Origin: a virus
Length of the DNA stretch: 41,285 nucleotides
Reading direction: 5' to 3' (one strand)
Virus record (IMG/VR): IMGVR_UViG_3300047472_000439
Span: 1 to 41,285 of that record
Positions within the stretch are counted from its first letter, which is position 1; each line of letters begins with the position of its first letter. The position numbers and the translations under genes were made by a program. Below are positions 22,257-31,266 of this stretch, piece after piece. The notes under the pieces were generated by a model. It ran no database searches. It had not been told where the DNA came from and saw only the letters and a list, made by a program, of their open reading frames with translations.

Positions 22257-22707
22257 GAAGAAATCGGCGGTCTTCGTCACCAACCGGGAGATCAAGGGCG
22301 TCGAGGGACTGGTCGAACTTCAGCGTCGCATCGCGGCCATTCCCCAAGCCGTGACCGACGCGGCCAAACTCGCGCTGGAAAAGGGCGCGGATGAGATGGT
22401 CGCCAAGGTCAAGTCGATCGCGCCCGTCGCTCCGGAGTTCGAGAGCCAACCGGGCCAGTTGCGCGACAGTGTCCACCGCGAGCCTGGCCGGCATGAGCTG
22501 GCCGTCGTCGTCGTCGAGGACGCGCGCGACGCCGAGGGCCACCTCTATCCCGGCCACGTCGAATACGGCCACAAGGCCGCCGACGGGTCGCACGTCGCCG
22601 CCAAGCCCCATTTCTGGCCCGCCTATCAACTGACCAAGAAGAAACGCAACGCGCGGATCAACCGAGCCATAAAGGCCGGCATCAAGGCGGGGTTCGCCAA
22701 GTCATGA
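22249..22707 (+). CDS. Tail component, HK97 gp10-like
   Basis: 152 aa from ATG 22249, with GGAG upstream; an in-frame TTG at 22234 would add five residues. The motifs GLVELQRRIAAIPQAVTDAA and APVAPEFESQPGQLRDSVHR, then VEYGHKAADGSHVAAKPHFW, are standard for the gp10 family of neck/tail terminator-associated proteins. A basic C-terminus (KKKRNARINRAIKAGIKAG) follows. It overlaps both neighbours slightly. Confidence 0.88.
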   Translation: MARKKSAVFVTNREIKGVEGLVELQRRIAAIPQAVTDAAKLALEKGADEMVAKVKSIAPVAPEFESQPGQLRDSVHREPGRHELAVVVVEDARDAEGHLYPGHVEYGHKAADGSHVAAKPHFWPAYQLTKKKRNARINRAIKAGIKAGFAKS

Positions 22708-23114
22708 GCGACGTCGCCCTGCCTATCCAGGAAATCGTCACGGCGGCGCTCAAGGGCGACGCGGCGCTCAAGACGATGTTCTCGACGCATCTGGTCCGCC
22801 TCTACGACGTGCCGGCCGTCAACGCGCCCAGCCCCTACCTGACGGTGGGCGAGGACTCGATCAGCGAGTTGGAAGGCGAAGGCCTAGATCTCAGCGAGGT
22901 CGAGGCCACGGTTCATATCTGGTCGCTGACGAACCCGCCCGGCAAGTCCGAGGCCAAGCGCCTGGGCGGTCGGGTCAAGGACGTGCTTCTCGCCCTGGCC
23001 GACGGCCCTGTGATCCGTACGACGTGGCGAGTGGCTGAGCGCTACTTCATGGATGCCGACGGCGTCACCTGCCACGGCGTCGTCACCATCGGCATGGCTT
23101 ACGAGCCGGCTTGA
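22704..23114 (+). CDS. Tail completion/terminator protein, DUF3168
   Basis: 136 aa. The pattern begins with IVTAALKGDAALKTMFSTHL, then LYDVPAVNAPSPYLTVGED, then VEATVHIWSLTNPPGKSEAK, GRVKDVLLALAD and a closing strand. This is the DUF3168 fold, which caps the tail tube and joins it to the neck. It overlaps the gp10-like gene as ATGA and precedes the tube gene. Confidence 0.88.
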   Translation: MSDVALPIQEIVTAALKGDAALKTMFSTHLVRLYDVPAVNAPSPYLTVGEDSISELEGEGLDLSEVEATVHIWSLTNPPGKSEAKRLGGRVKDVLLALADGPVIRTTWRVAERYFMDADGVTCHGVVTIGMAYEPA

Positions 23115-23187
23115 TCCGCCAGCCTACCCTGAAACCACCCACGGACCCGCTGGGCCGTGATCGCGCCTGCCTGAAAGGAGACTTCCG

Positions 23188-23652
23188 ATGGTCAAGCCCG
23201 TGACCAAGTCGTTCAAGAATTTCATCGTCGAGGTCGGAACCGCCGTTGGTCCGCCGATCGTCTACACCGCCCCCTGCGGCTTCAACTCGAAGTCGCTCCA
23301 GATGGCCGCGTCGACCAGCTCGGCCAGCGTGCCGGACTGCACCGACCCGGAGGCTCCGGCCTGGGACGAGGTCGGTATCGACTCGCTGTCGGGCCAGATC
23401 CAGGGCGCCGGCGTCATGGCCACCGAGAACTCGCCGATGTGGGACCAGTGGTTCGACAGCGCCGCGCCGAAGCCGATCCGCATCCGCATCCCCGGCGTCG
23501 GCTATCGCGCCGGGCTGGGCTTGCTCACGGCCCTGGGCGACAGCGTCGCGCTCAAGAGCGACGGCAATCTGGTGCAGCGTTCGGTGACGATCGTCAGCAG
23601 CGGGCCGTGGGCCTGGACGGCCGGCGACCCCGACGACATCGGCGAGGGCTAG
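23188..23652 (+). CDS. Major tail tube protein
   Basis: 154 aa with an AAAGGAG ribosome site. The beta-rich sequence (SFKNFIVEVGTAVGPPIVYT, SLSGQIQGAGVMATENSPMW, RSVTIVSSGPWAW) and the position between completion protein and chaperones identify the subunit that polymerises into the flexible tail tube. Its length is close to that of short TP901-type tube proteins. The stand-alone upstream gap (23115-23187) and strong ribosome site suit high expression. Confidence 0.85.
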   Translation: MVKPVTKSFKNFIVEVGTAVGPPIVYTAPCGFNSKSLQMAASTSSASVPDCTDPEAPAWDEVGIDSLSGQIQGAGVMATENSPMWDQWFDSAAPKPIRIRIPGVGYRAGLGLLTALGDSVALKSDGNLVQRSVTIVSSGPWAWTAGDPDDIGEG

Positions 23653-23655
23653 CCC

Positions 23656-24159
23656 GTGTCGCGTGACGGCTCGATCAGCCTCATGCTCGGCGGTGAGGAC
23701 CGGTTCTTCCGGTTCGGCCTGGCCGAGCATGAACGGCTCCAGGAAGCGTTGGACATGGGTGTCAGCCTCATCGTTCAGACGCTTCATCCCTACGCTTCGG
23801 CCACGCGGGCGGGGTTCGACCTTGGCCGCGTTCTCGATGCGCGCATGGTCGGCGACATTCGCCTCGACCAGATCAAGGCCGTCATCTTCAACGGCCTGAT
23901 CGGCGGCGGCCTGCCGCCCAACGAAGCGGCCAAGGTCGTCTCCATCTGGGTCGAGAACCGGCCGGTGCTCGAGAACGTGATGACCGCCTACGCCATTGGC
24001 CTGGCGGCGCTGATCGGGCCCGACGACGAGGAGGCGGCGGGGGAGCCGAAGGGGGCGAGACCGAACCGCTCCCCCGAGGAAAACTCAGGTTCGGACGCGG
24101 CGGATACTACGCGGTCGGCGCGGCGGCCGGGTTCTCGCCGGACCAAGTCCGCCGAATGA
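23656..24159 (+). CDS. Tail assembly chaperone, upstream part
   Basis: 167 aa from GTG 23656. It resembles the GTA-type tail chaperones: SRDGSISLMLGGEDRFFRFG, a middle with LDMGVSLIVQTLHPYA, and VIFNGLIGGGLPPNEAAKVV. After about residue 130 the sequence turns into low-complexity (GEPKGARPNRSPEENSGSDA), while the -1 frame becomes protein-like. It assists tube assembly around the tape measure. It probably has two products, one ending here and one shifting frame into the next open frame. Confidence 0.8.
   Translation: MSRDGSISLMLGGEDRFFRFGLAEHERLQEALDMGVSLIVQTLHPYASATRAGFDLGRVLDARMVGDIRLDQIKAVIFNGLIGGGLPPNEAAKVVSIWVENRPVLENVMTAYAIGLAALIGPDDEEAAGEPKGARPNRSPEENSGSDAADTTRSARRPGSRRTKSAE
24039..24057 (+). 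other. Candidate -1 ribosomal frameshift zone in the tail chaperone
   Basis: G-runs GGGGGAG (24039-24045) and AAGGGGGCG (24049-24057) lie where the -1 frame, open without stops from here to 24278, takes over. The -1 frame has no start codon before the ATG at 24156, yet it encodes the protein-like LRFGRGGYYAVGAAAGFSPD upstream of that ATG. No perfect XXXYYYZ heptamer is seen, so the exact slip site is uncertain. Confidence 0.5.
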
Positions 24160-24278
24160 GCCTTTGGCAATTCGCCGCGGCCATCGGCGGGGTCGCGGCG
24201 GCCAACGGCGACGGCGAGGAACGCCTGAACCGCGAAGAGGCCGACGCCCTGGCCGACCTCATCAAACAGCACGGGTGA
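24156..24278 (+). CDS. Tail assembly chaperone, downstream frame
   Basis: The open frame gives 40 aa from ATG 24156 (MSLWQFAAAIGGVAAANGDG, then EERLNREEADALADLIKQHG), overlapping the upstream chaperone stop as ATGA. It is similar in form to the small second tail chaperone of gene transfer agents and HK97-like phages (TAC_6-like). It may be made alone, by reinitiation, or as the C-terminal part of a longer protein by -1 frameshift. Either way it ends 3 bp before the tape measure start. Confidence 0.7.
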   Translation: MSLWQFAAAIGGVAAANGDGEERLNREEADALADLIKQHG

Positions 24279-24281
24279 CCC

Positions 24282-26681
24282 ATGTCTGAAGAAGCGCGCG
24301 TCGCCGCCGTGATGGAGGTGCGGCTGAGCCGCGTCGAGCAAGGATTGAGCGACTACAATCGCAAGATCGAGAATTCGATGCGCAAGGCCTCCAGGGACAT
24401 TGAGTCGGCGAACGACAACTGGTCGAAGCTGTTTGGCCAGAAGCCGAACCTCGCCAAGGCTCTCGACGGCGTGATCGACAACACCCGCCTGAAAGTCCTG
24501 GATAGCGGTGTGGCGCGTGTGGGCCTGTTGGGCTCGGCGCTGGAGAACTTGGGGCCATACGGCCTCGTCGCGGCAGGTGGCATTGCGGCGGTCGTTGGTG
24601 CGTTGGCCCAGGCGCGATCCGCCGCCGCGTTCGGCGATGAGATCGGCGACACTGCTGGGCGTCTGCACGTCACCACGGATGCGCTTCAGGAATATCGCTA
24701 CGCCATCCGTTTGGCTGGTGGCGAAGAGAAGGGGGCAGACGATGCCCTGGAGTCGTTCAGCGCCACGCTCGGAAAGGCGCAGGCTGGCCTCTCGAAGGCG
24801 CAGAAACCTTTCAAGGAGCTGGGGTTCACCAAGGCTCAGATCGACGGCTTCAAAACCGTCGAGGATGGGCTGGTGGCGGTCACGGGCCGCATCGAGAACT
24901 TGGGCAGCAACGTCCAGAAAGACGCGGTTATCGATCAGTTCGGGCTCAACGGTTTGAAGCCGCTGATCGAAGGTGGCCTGGACAACATGCAACGCCTGAA
25001 GGCCGAGGCTCAATCGCTCGGCCTAGTGATGGATGCCGGATTGATCGCCCGCGCTGGCGAGGCGAACGATAAGTTCGAGACCCTGGAAAAAGTAATCGAC
25101 GTCCAGCTTAAGAGCGCGTTCGTCGACCTCGCTCCCGTTCTGCTGAATCTGCTGTCGATCGCTGCCGACTTCGCCAAAGAGTTCGCCGACGTAGTCGCCG
25201 GCTTCGAGAAGATCGAGAACCGCGCGACGAACTCGCTTCAGCGCCAGCGTGACCAACTGGCGGGAATGATCGATCGCGGCACGAAGGCGCCAGAGGGCGC
25301 TTTCGAGCACTTGGACGCTGGCGAGCAAGCGCGCTTGCGCAAACGCCTGTCGGCGATGGATGCTGAACTGGCGCAGCGCGCCACTACGGCTGCGGCCAAT
25401 GCTCCAACCGTACCCAACGGCTCCAGCCTCATCGATCTGGACGCTATCGCCAAGGCCGAACAAGCGCGCCTGAAGGCGCTCCAGCGCGCGGCGTCTAGTC
25501 AGCAGCTTATCGACGACGCCACCCGCAATGAGCTTCAGGCTCGCCGGGCGCTGGTACACGACCTGTTCGAGCAAGCGGTTCTTGCGGGGCAGGAAGTCGA
25601 CGCCGACGCCGAGCGTAAGGCCAACCGCATCGCGGCGGATCTGGCGCAAGGCAAGATCACGAAGGCCGCCGCCGACACCGCGACGGCCTTGAACCGCCGA
25701 GCGACGGATGAACAGAAGGCCGCCATCGCCGCCGATCTGACGACGAGGCTTGAACAGGATAGGCTTTCCAAGCATCGCGAGTTGGCGAGCATCCTGGACG
25801 CTACGACCAGCATCTATTCCAGCCTGGCCCGCACTGCCGAAGAGCGTCGCAAGCTGGAGCTAAAGCTGCTGGAAAAGCAGCATCAGGACCGGGTCGACGA
25901 GTTGTCGACACGTCGCAATCAGGCTGGCCGCGAGGGGCGGTTGGACGATGTCGACGCGCTTGGTCGGCAAATCGACGCCGAGAGCGACAACTACGGAGCG
26001 TCGCGAAAGCAGGTCCTGCAGCAGACCATGGGACCTGCGGCAGCCTGGATCGACAGCCTGCCCCAGTCGATCGGCGAGTTGAATGAAGCGTTCGAAGCCC
26101 TCGACGTCCAGGGCATCCAAGGTCTGACCTCCGGCCTGGCCGACGCCATCGTCAACTCCAAGAGCCTCGGCGCGACCGCCTCCAACGTCTTCAAGCAACT
26201 GGAAATCCAGGTCTTGCAGATGCTGCTGGAAATCGCCGCCCAGAAGGCGGCGACCGCGCTGGGTCTGCCCGGCTTCGCCATCGGCGGCTACACCGGCCCT
26301 GGCGCTGCCAATGAGGCGCGCGGTGTCGTGCATGCCGGGGAAGTGGTCTTCGACCAGCCGGCCGTCTCGCGTCTGGGCGTCCCGTTCCTGGAGGCGCTGC
26401 GCAAGGGCAAGATACCCGGCTTCGCCAAGGGCGGCCCTGTCGGCTTCTCGGCCCCGAACCTGCCCAGCCTTCAATCGCTCGGCCGATCCACCGTCGTGCA
26501 GCAGTTCTTCCCGAACTTCTCCGGCGCGGTGATGACGGAGGATCTCTTGCAGCAGTTCAAGTCCTATGCCGACAGCACCGCCAGCCGGGCGGCCCTTCAG
26601 GGCGCGCAAGGCGGCGCGGCGCTGGCGCGGCAGCAGGCGCAAAAGTCGGCCACCAACCGCCTTGGCGTGCGTCGGTCCTGA
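24282..26681 (+). CDS. Tail tape measure protein
   Basis: 799 aa. It begins with an assembly coiled coil (MEVRLSRVEQGLSDYNRKIE), a hydrophobic segment (GPYGLVAAGGIAAVVGALAQ), and a long region of alpha-helical repeats rich in Ala, Gln and Lys. The end has the typical GFAIGGYTGPGAANEARGVV and HAGEVVFDQPAVSRLGVPFL motif of tape measures. At roughly 0.15 nm per residue it would set a tail near 120 nm. No lysozyme or peptidase domain is recognised inside it. Confidence 0.92.
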   Translation: MSEEARVAAVMEVRLSRVEQGLSDYNRKIENSMRKASRDIESANDNWSKLFGQKPNLAKALDGVIDNTRLKVLDSGVARVGLLGSALENLGPYGLVAAGGIAAVVGALAQARSAAAFGDEIGDTAGRLHVTTDALQEYRYAIRLAGGEEKGADDALESFSATLGKAQAGLSKAQKPFKELGFTKAQIDGFKTVEDGLVAVTGRIENLGSNVQKDAVIDQFGLNGLKPLIEGGLDNMQRLKAEAQSLGLVMDAGLIARAGEANDKFETLEKVIDVQLKSAFVDLAPVLLNLLSIAADFAKEFADVVAGFEKIENRATNSLQRQRDQLAGMIDRGTKAPEGAFEHLDAGEQARLRKRLSAMDAELAQRATTAAANAPTVPNGSSLIDLDAIAKAEQARLKALQRAASSQQLIDDATRNELQARRALVHDLFEQAVLAGQEVDADAERKANRIAADLAQGKITKAAADTATALNRRATDEQKAAIAADLTTRLEQDRLSKHRELASILDATTSIYSSLARTAEERRKLELKLLEKQHQDRVDELSTRRNQAGREGRLDDVDALGRQIDAESDNYGASRKQVLQQTMGPAAAWIDSLPQSIGELNEAFEALDVQGIQGLTSGLADAIVNSKSLGATASNVFKQLEIQVLQMLLEIAAQKAATALGLPGFAIGGYTGPGAANEARGVVHAGEVVFDQPAVSRLGVPFLEALRKGKIPGFAKGGPVGFSAPNLPSLQSLGRSTVVQQFFPNFSGAVMTEDLLQQFKSYADSTASRAALQGAQGGAALARQQAQKSATNRLGVRRS

Positions 26682-27274
26682 TGCCTGTCCAGTTTCCAGC
26701 CCTGCCCAGAACCGTCGAACCGGTCTGGCGAGTGATCGACAACAACGGCAACCTGACCCCAATCACGGGCGGCGGGTCGGCGCAACGCATCCTGCGTCCC
26801 GGGCGGTTTGCGATGTCTGCGCAGGTGCCGGCGCTGAAGGCCGATTGCGCCGACACTTGGCTCGCGGCGAGCTTGCAGCATGTGACCGAGGGCGGGACCG
26901 TGCGCATGCCGATCCCGTTAACCCGCACCGAGGGGTTGCCGGCAGGCGCGACGGTTGACGGGGCGGGACAGGCGGGCGCGCTGTTGGGCATCAAGGGATT
27001 GGCGGCGGGGCAGGTGATCAGGCCGTTCACGCCTTTCAGCTTCATCAGCGGCGGCGTGTCGTACCTGCACCGCACCACGACGCAGGCAATCGCCAACGGG
27101 GCCGGCAAGGTCGTGTTGACGCTCGGGCCATTCCTGCGCGTATCGCCTGCCGACAATCTGGCCCTGAATTTCTCCGCGCCGTTGATCGAGGGCGACCTTG
27201 ATGCTGGCGGCCTGGAGTGGACCGAGAGCCGGCTGATGACCATCGGCTTCTCCTTCACCATCACCGAGAAGTAG
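26681..27274 (+). CDS. Distal tail protein (position of Dit)
   Basis: 197 aa, TGATG overlap with the tape measure. The strand-rich sequence has FPALPRTVEPVWRVIDNNGN, an insertion with GLPAGATVDGAGQAGALLG, and a closing SRLMTIGFSFTITEK. The position directly after the tape measure is that of the Dit/gp12-type ring at the tail tip. I do not recognise a named family from sequence alone. Confidence 0.65.
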   Translation: MPVQFPALPRTVEPVWRVIDNNGNLTPITGGGSAQRILRPGRFAMSAQVPALKADCADTWLAASLQHVTEGGTVRMPIPLTRTEGLPAGATVDGAGQAGALLGIKGLAAGQVIRPFTPFSFISGGVSYLHRTTTQAIANGAGKVVLTLGPFLRVSPADNLALNFSAPLIEGDLDAGGLEWTESRLMTIGFSFTITEK

Positions 27275-27277
27275 CCC

Positions 27278-27931
27278 ATGACCCTTTCGGCCCCGATGGC
27301 CGCCGCCTTCCAGCAGGGGGCGGTGATGCCTCCCTGCTGCGTGCAATGGGACTTGCCGAGCGGCCCGCTGCGGCTGTCGACGGCAGGCTTCTTCAGCTTC
27401 ATCGTCGATGGGGCGGGCGCGACTTTCAGGGAGAGCGATCCGACGTTCGGCCGGCTGGCCGGTATCGGCGAGATCTCGGACGGGATCTCTGACGAAGCGC
27501 CCGTGACGACCTTCGTTCTGCTGCCGCCGTCGACCGACGCCATGGCCGCCCTTGTCGCGCCGGAGACGCAGGACACGCGGGTGAGGATTTGGAACCTCAC
27601 CCTCGACCCGGTCCTTGGCACCGTGTTGGGCACGCCGGAACTGTGGCTGAGGGGCAGGGCCGACGCCCCGGTGCTGACCGTTGACGAAGGGGTGTTCAGC
27701 CTGTCGGTCGACGCCCGTTCGGTCCTGGACCGCGCGTTGCGACCTAACGAGGCCGCCAAACTGAACAACGGATGGCATCAGCGCTGCCGACCCGGCGAGC
27801 TGGGTTTCCAGTTCATCTCCAGCGTCAACCGGTCGATCCCGTGGGGATCGGACACGCCGGTCTCGCCGCTGAACACCGCCCAGGCCGCCGCCTACGCCCG
27901 TCTCTACAACACGCCTTACTACGGGGTCTGA
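27278..27931 (+). CDS. Tail tip hub-like protein
   Basis: 217 aa, second of the four tail-tip genes. Alternating strands (LRLSTAGFFSFIVDGAGATF; DTRVRIWNLTLDPVLGTVLG) and a cysteine-containing end (WHQRCRPGELGFQF) suggest a hub barrel as found in gp13/DUF2163-type proteins of gene transfer agents, though the match is structural and positional rather than clear in sequence. It lies 3 bp after the Dit-position gene. Confidence 0.6.
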   Translation: MTLSAPMAAAFQQGAVMPPCCVQWDLPSGPLRLSTAGFFSFIVDGAGATFRESDPTFGRLAGIGEISDGISDEAPVTTFVLLPPSTDAMAALVAPETQDTRVRIWNLTLDPVLGTVLGTPELWLRGRADAPVLTVDEGVFSLSVDARSVLDRALRPNEAAKLNNGWHQRCRPGELGFQFISSVNRSIPWGSDTPVSPLNTAQAAAYARLYNTPYYGV

Positions 27932-27934
27932 TCC

Positions 27935-28378
27935 ATGACGCCGCTTGAAATCCGCGTGGTCGCCACCGAAGCGACCATGGCCGCCTATCAGGGCCAAGCC
28001 TTCGCCTGGGGACGCCATGACTGCGTTCGCCTGGCCGCCCATGTGCTGCGCGGTCTCGGCTACCGGCCGCGCCTGTCGCGTGGTGGTCGCTACACCACGG
28101 CGCTGGGCGCCATGAAAGCCTTGAAGCGCACTGGGTTCGCCTCGGTCGAGGAGGCGCTGGACGCGCTGGGGCTAGCGCGCGTGCCGTGGTCCTACGCCAT
28201 GGCCGGCGACATCGTGGCCTTGCCGGGGACCGAGGCGATGCGCGCGTTGGGCGTCGTGATCGCTCCCGGTCATGTGCTGGCGTTCTCGCCCCATGACAAC
28301 CTGTGTCGCGTGGCCGCGCCTGAGGCGGCCGACATCCTGACCCTTTGGAGCGCGCCGCCATGCCTCAAGCCGCGCTAG
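27935..28378 (+). CDS. DUF6950-type NlpC/P60-like tail peptidase
   Basis: 147 aa. The catalytic-type motif AFAWGRHDCVRLAAHVLRGL carries the likely nucleophile Cys. The His is in APGHVLAFSPHDN, preceded by the strand ALGVVIAP. These are the elements of a papain-fold cysteine peptidase as in tail-tip NlpC/P60 proteins, which cut peptidoglycan cross-links during DNA entry. It is encoded between hub and megatron-type tail protein as in HK97-like and GTA tails, overlapping the latter by 19 bp. Confidence 0.8.
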   Translation: MTPLEIRVVATEATMAAYQGQAFAWGRHDCVRLAAHVLRGLGYRPRLSRGGRYTTALGAMKALKRTGFASVEEALDALGLARVPWSYAMAGDIVALPGTEAMRALGVVIAPGHVLAFSPHDNLCRVAAPEAADILTLWSAPPCLKPR

Positions 28379-31044
28379 CCCTGGCCGTCTGGGTCGGCAG
28401 CAGCGCCGCGTTCGCGGCGACCGCTGTCGGCATCTCCCAAGTCGCCGCCGCCGCCATCGGGTTCGCCACCATCGGCGTGACCATCACTGCCGAGGTCTAT
28501 GCCGTGAACGCCGCCGTCTCGGCGGTGACGCCGAAGATCAAGGACCCCGGCCGGACCCAGCAATGGCAAGCCGACCCGCGCGCGGGCATCCCCTACCCGA
28601 TGGGCCGTTGCGCGACCGCCGGCAACATCGTGTTCAATCAGTCGGCCCCGGCCGACAGCCGCAAATTCCTGAACTTCGTCACGGTCTACTCCGGCGTGCC
28701 GGCCGACGCCTTCGAGGCCTATCAGGCAAACGGTATAACCGTGTCGTTCACCGCCGACGGCGGGGAGGGCGCGTCCGGCTACTACCTCAACCGCATGTGG
28801 ATGCGCTCGCAGCTCGGGAACGAACCGTCGTCCTGGCTGCACTGGACCGCGACCGGCTCCAAGGACACACCGGCCAATCATGGCGGCATGCCGACCGAAT
28901 GGACGTCGGCGCACCTGATGACGGGCTATGCGGCCTCGCTGGTCGCCATGGAGTACGACACCAAGCGCTACGCGTCGGGCGTCCCCGCGCCCCGCATGAT
29001 CGGTCGTTGGGCCAAGACCTACGATCCGCGCCAGGACTCCACGTATCCCGGCGGCTCCGGCGGTCATCGTTGGAACGACGAGAACACCTGGACCTGGTCA
29101 CGCTGCCCCTATCGCAACGGCCTGTCGTTCGGGATCGGCCGGCGGAACAACGGCCAGCTCGTGCTCGGCCTCGGCTACGACATCGACGAAATCGACGTAG
29201 CCTCCTTCGTCCACGGCATGAACGTCAGCGACGCCAACGGCTGGACGATGGGCGGCCTGGTCGACAGCGACGATCCGCCATGGGAGGCGCTGAAGGCGAT
29301 CCTCCAGGCGGGGGCCGGCTACCCGATCCTTGGCGGCACGCAGCTGTCGGTGATGGTCAACGCTCCGGCGGTCAGTGTTGCGACGATCACCGAGGCGGAC
29401 GTCGTCAGCGCCATCACAGTTCCCGCCCAGGTGTCGGCCAGCGACCGGATCAACACCATCTGGCCGAGCTATACCGAGGAGGCGCTGGACTGGCAGGTTG
29501 TGACCCCGGACGCGCCCGTCCGGGTCCCTGAGTATGTGGCGATCGACGGCGAGGAACGATCGATCCCTCTAGGCATGCCGCTGGTCCAGGACGCGACCCA
29601 GGTCGGCCAGCTCTGCCGCTACGCCATCGAAGACGCGCGGGAGCTGAGCGGCATCGTACTGGGCTGCAAGCCTTGGACGCAGTGGATCGCGCCGGGCCTG
29701 TGCGTCACCGCCAACATCCCGTCGGCGGGTCTAAACGGCCAGAAGTTGCGCATTCAGAAGCGCAAGCGCGATCCGTCGTCGATGATCGTGACGTTCATCT
29801 CGCGCACCGAGACGGATGGCAAGCACGGCTACGCCTTGGACCAGACGAACACGCCGCCCGATACCCCCGCCTTGACCGGCGGCGGCGTCGCCACGGTGCC
29901 TTTGCCTAGTGGCGACTCGTGGGCGGTTGTCGGCGGCGTCATCGCGAGCACAGGCGGGTCTTTGCCTGCCATCGTGATCGCGGGCGAGGTTGACTTGCAC
30001 GACGCGGTCACCATCGTGGTGGACTATCGCGAGATCGCGCCAGAGGTGGGCGAGTGGCAGTCGGCGTCATTCCCCGCGTCGGCGAAAACGCTCGTGGTCC
30101 AGGGCGTCAAGCCCGGCGCTCGATATCAGGTTCGCGTCCGCTACATCACGGCCAAGGGCTTGGAGGACCCGGACCAGAACACCGATCTTGGCGACATCAT
30201 CGTGGGCGGGGTCGGTGTTGAGATCCTGCATGGCCGCCCGGTCGGCGACGTCCTAAACGACGTTGACCAATCCAAGCTGGCCATTGCCGAGGAAATCCTG
30301 CGCTCCGGAACTTGGCGCGGCGAGACCGACGGCCTGATCTACATCGACGGCGTGCCCGTCCGCACCGTGACGATCCAGCTTGGCGTCAAGGTCGATGGCC
30401 ACGAAGTGTTCATCACCGACCTCAGGTCGGTCGACGGCGCGGGAGTCGGCAAGGCGGTGTTCGCCGTCAATGTCGACGGCCACATCATCGGCCGGGTCGA
30501 TCTGAATGACGGCACGATCGGCTCGACCTATTTCGTGGTCGACGAATTCGGCGTGGTCGGGACCGACCCCGACCGCCCGTACAAGCCGTTCGTCATCGAC
30601 ACGATCCTCGGCAAGCTGGTGATGACCGGTGATGTCGCGATCCACGGCGACCTCACCATCGACGGCACGCTGACGACCCTGAAGTACGCGCCGCAGTCGG
30701 TGACGATCCCGCTGGTCACGACGGGCTCCTCGACCATCTTCTGCGACGGAACCGACAAGGTGTTCATCGAGCACACGGTCGAGCTGACCGAGGACTCGTT
30801 TGTCTTCGTCAACACCATCCTGTCGGCGCACTTCCCCAGTGGTGACCGCCTGTGGTCGGCGACCCTCTGGATCGACGGCGCGGACGAGTTCACGTGCGGC
30901 GGGGCCAACGGCGTCCCGACCATGCCGATGAGCGGCGGCCGGTTCTGCTCGGCCGGCGACGTGCTCGTGCAGGTCACGCTCAACTCACACACCAGCGTCA
31001 ACGTCACCAGCCGGACGCTCAGCAGCCTTGGACCGATGCGATGA
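28360..31044 (+). CDS. Central tail tip / host-specificity protein
   Basis: 894 aa from ATG 28360 with GGAG upstream. The N-terminal 45 residues are hydrophobic (ALAVWVGSSAAFAATAVGIS), as often in J-like proteins of this group. The middle holds structural blocks (WAKTYDPRQDSTYPGGSGGH). A fibronectin type III-like unit lies near residues 520-620 (DAVTIVVDYREIAPEVGEW, ARYQVRVRYITAKG). The C-terminus is repeat-like beta structure (GKAVFAVNVDGHIIGRVDL). It forms the tail spike base and contacts receptor or fibres. Confidence 0.82.
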   Translation: MPQAALALAVWVGSSAAFAATAVGISQVAAAAIGFATIGVTITAEVYAVNAAVSAVTPKIKDPGRTQQWQADPRAGIPYPMGRCATAGNIVFNQSAPADSRKFLNFVTVYSGVPADAFEAYQANGITVSFTADGGEGASGYYLNRMWMRSQLGNEPSSWLHWTATGSKDTPANHGGMPTEWTSAHLMTGYAASLVAMEYDTKRYASGVPAPRMIGRWAKTYDPRQDSTYPGGSGGHRWNDENTWTWSRCPYRNGLSFGIGRRNNGQLVLGLGYDIDEIDVASFVHGMNVSDANGWTMGGLVDSDDPPWEALKAILQAGAGYPILGGTQLSVMVNAPAVSVATITEADVVSAITVPAQVSASDRINTIWPSYTEEALDWQVVTPDAPVRVPEYVAIDGEERSIPLGMPLVQDATQVGQLCRYAIEDARELSGIVLGCKPWTQWIAPGLCVTANIPSAGLNGQKLRIQKRKRDPSSMIVTFISRTETDGKHGYALDQTNTPPDTPALTGGGVATVPLPSGDSWAVVGGVIASTGGSLPAIVIAGEVDLHDAVTIVVDYREIAPEVGEWQSASFPASAKTLVVQGVKPGARYQVRVRYITAKGLEDPDQNTDLGDIIVGGVGVEILHGRPVGDVLNDVDQSKLAIAEEILRSGTWRGETDGLIYIDGVPVRTVTIQLGVKVDGHEVFITDLRSVDGAGVGKAVFAVNVDGHIIGRVDLNDGTIGSTYFVVDEFGVVGTDPDRPYKPFVIDTILGKLVMTGDVAIHGDLTIDGTLTTLKYAPQSVTIPLVTTGSSTIFCDGTDKVFIEHTVELTEDSFVFVNTILSAHFPSGDRLWSATLWIDGADEFTCGGANGVPTMPMSGGRFCSAGDVLVQVTLNSHTSVNVTSRTLSSLGPMR

Positions 31045-31265
31045 GCGACTACAGCCCGCCTCCCGAGGCGACGATCTGGACCGTCGGGTTCTACGATCCC
31101 GAGACCGGCGACATCGTGGACATCACCCAAGGCCCCAAGGGCTCGATCTTCCGCCACGCCGCCCCTGGCCGCCCCTTCGTCTTCCTGCCCGACAACCGCC
31201 AGAAGTGGGACCTGACCCATCGGGTCTCGGTCGAGGCGGATCACAGCCTGGTCGAGAGGGCCTGA
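31041..31265 (+). CDS. Small tail protein of unknown function
   Basis: 74 aa from ATG 31041, overlapping the preceding stop as ATGA. The sequence begins MSDYSPPPEATIWTVGFYDP and continues with ETGDIVDITQGPKGSIFRHA; it seems to be one compact beta unit with a charged end. No family is recognised. It is likely a tail-tip accessory or fibre connector because it lies between the host-specificity protein and the first fibre. Confidence 0.6.
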   Translation: MSDYSPPPEATIWTVGFYDPETGDIVDITQGPKGSIFRHAAPGRPFVFLPDNRQKWDLTHRVSVEADHSLVERA

Positions 31266-31266
31266 C

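Noticed and set aside
24000-24159. Tail chaperone downstream frame as a sequencing frameshift
   Set aside because: Dual-frame tail chaperones are normal in siphoviruses and the surrounding genes are intact, so an error is less likely than programmed shifting.
1755-28312. Scattered TGTCGCG motifs as SciP DNA sites
   Set aside because: The heptamer occurs by eye at several places, mostly inside genes, at a density not clearly above chance in GC-rich DNA, so it supports no regulatory claim.
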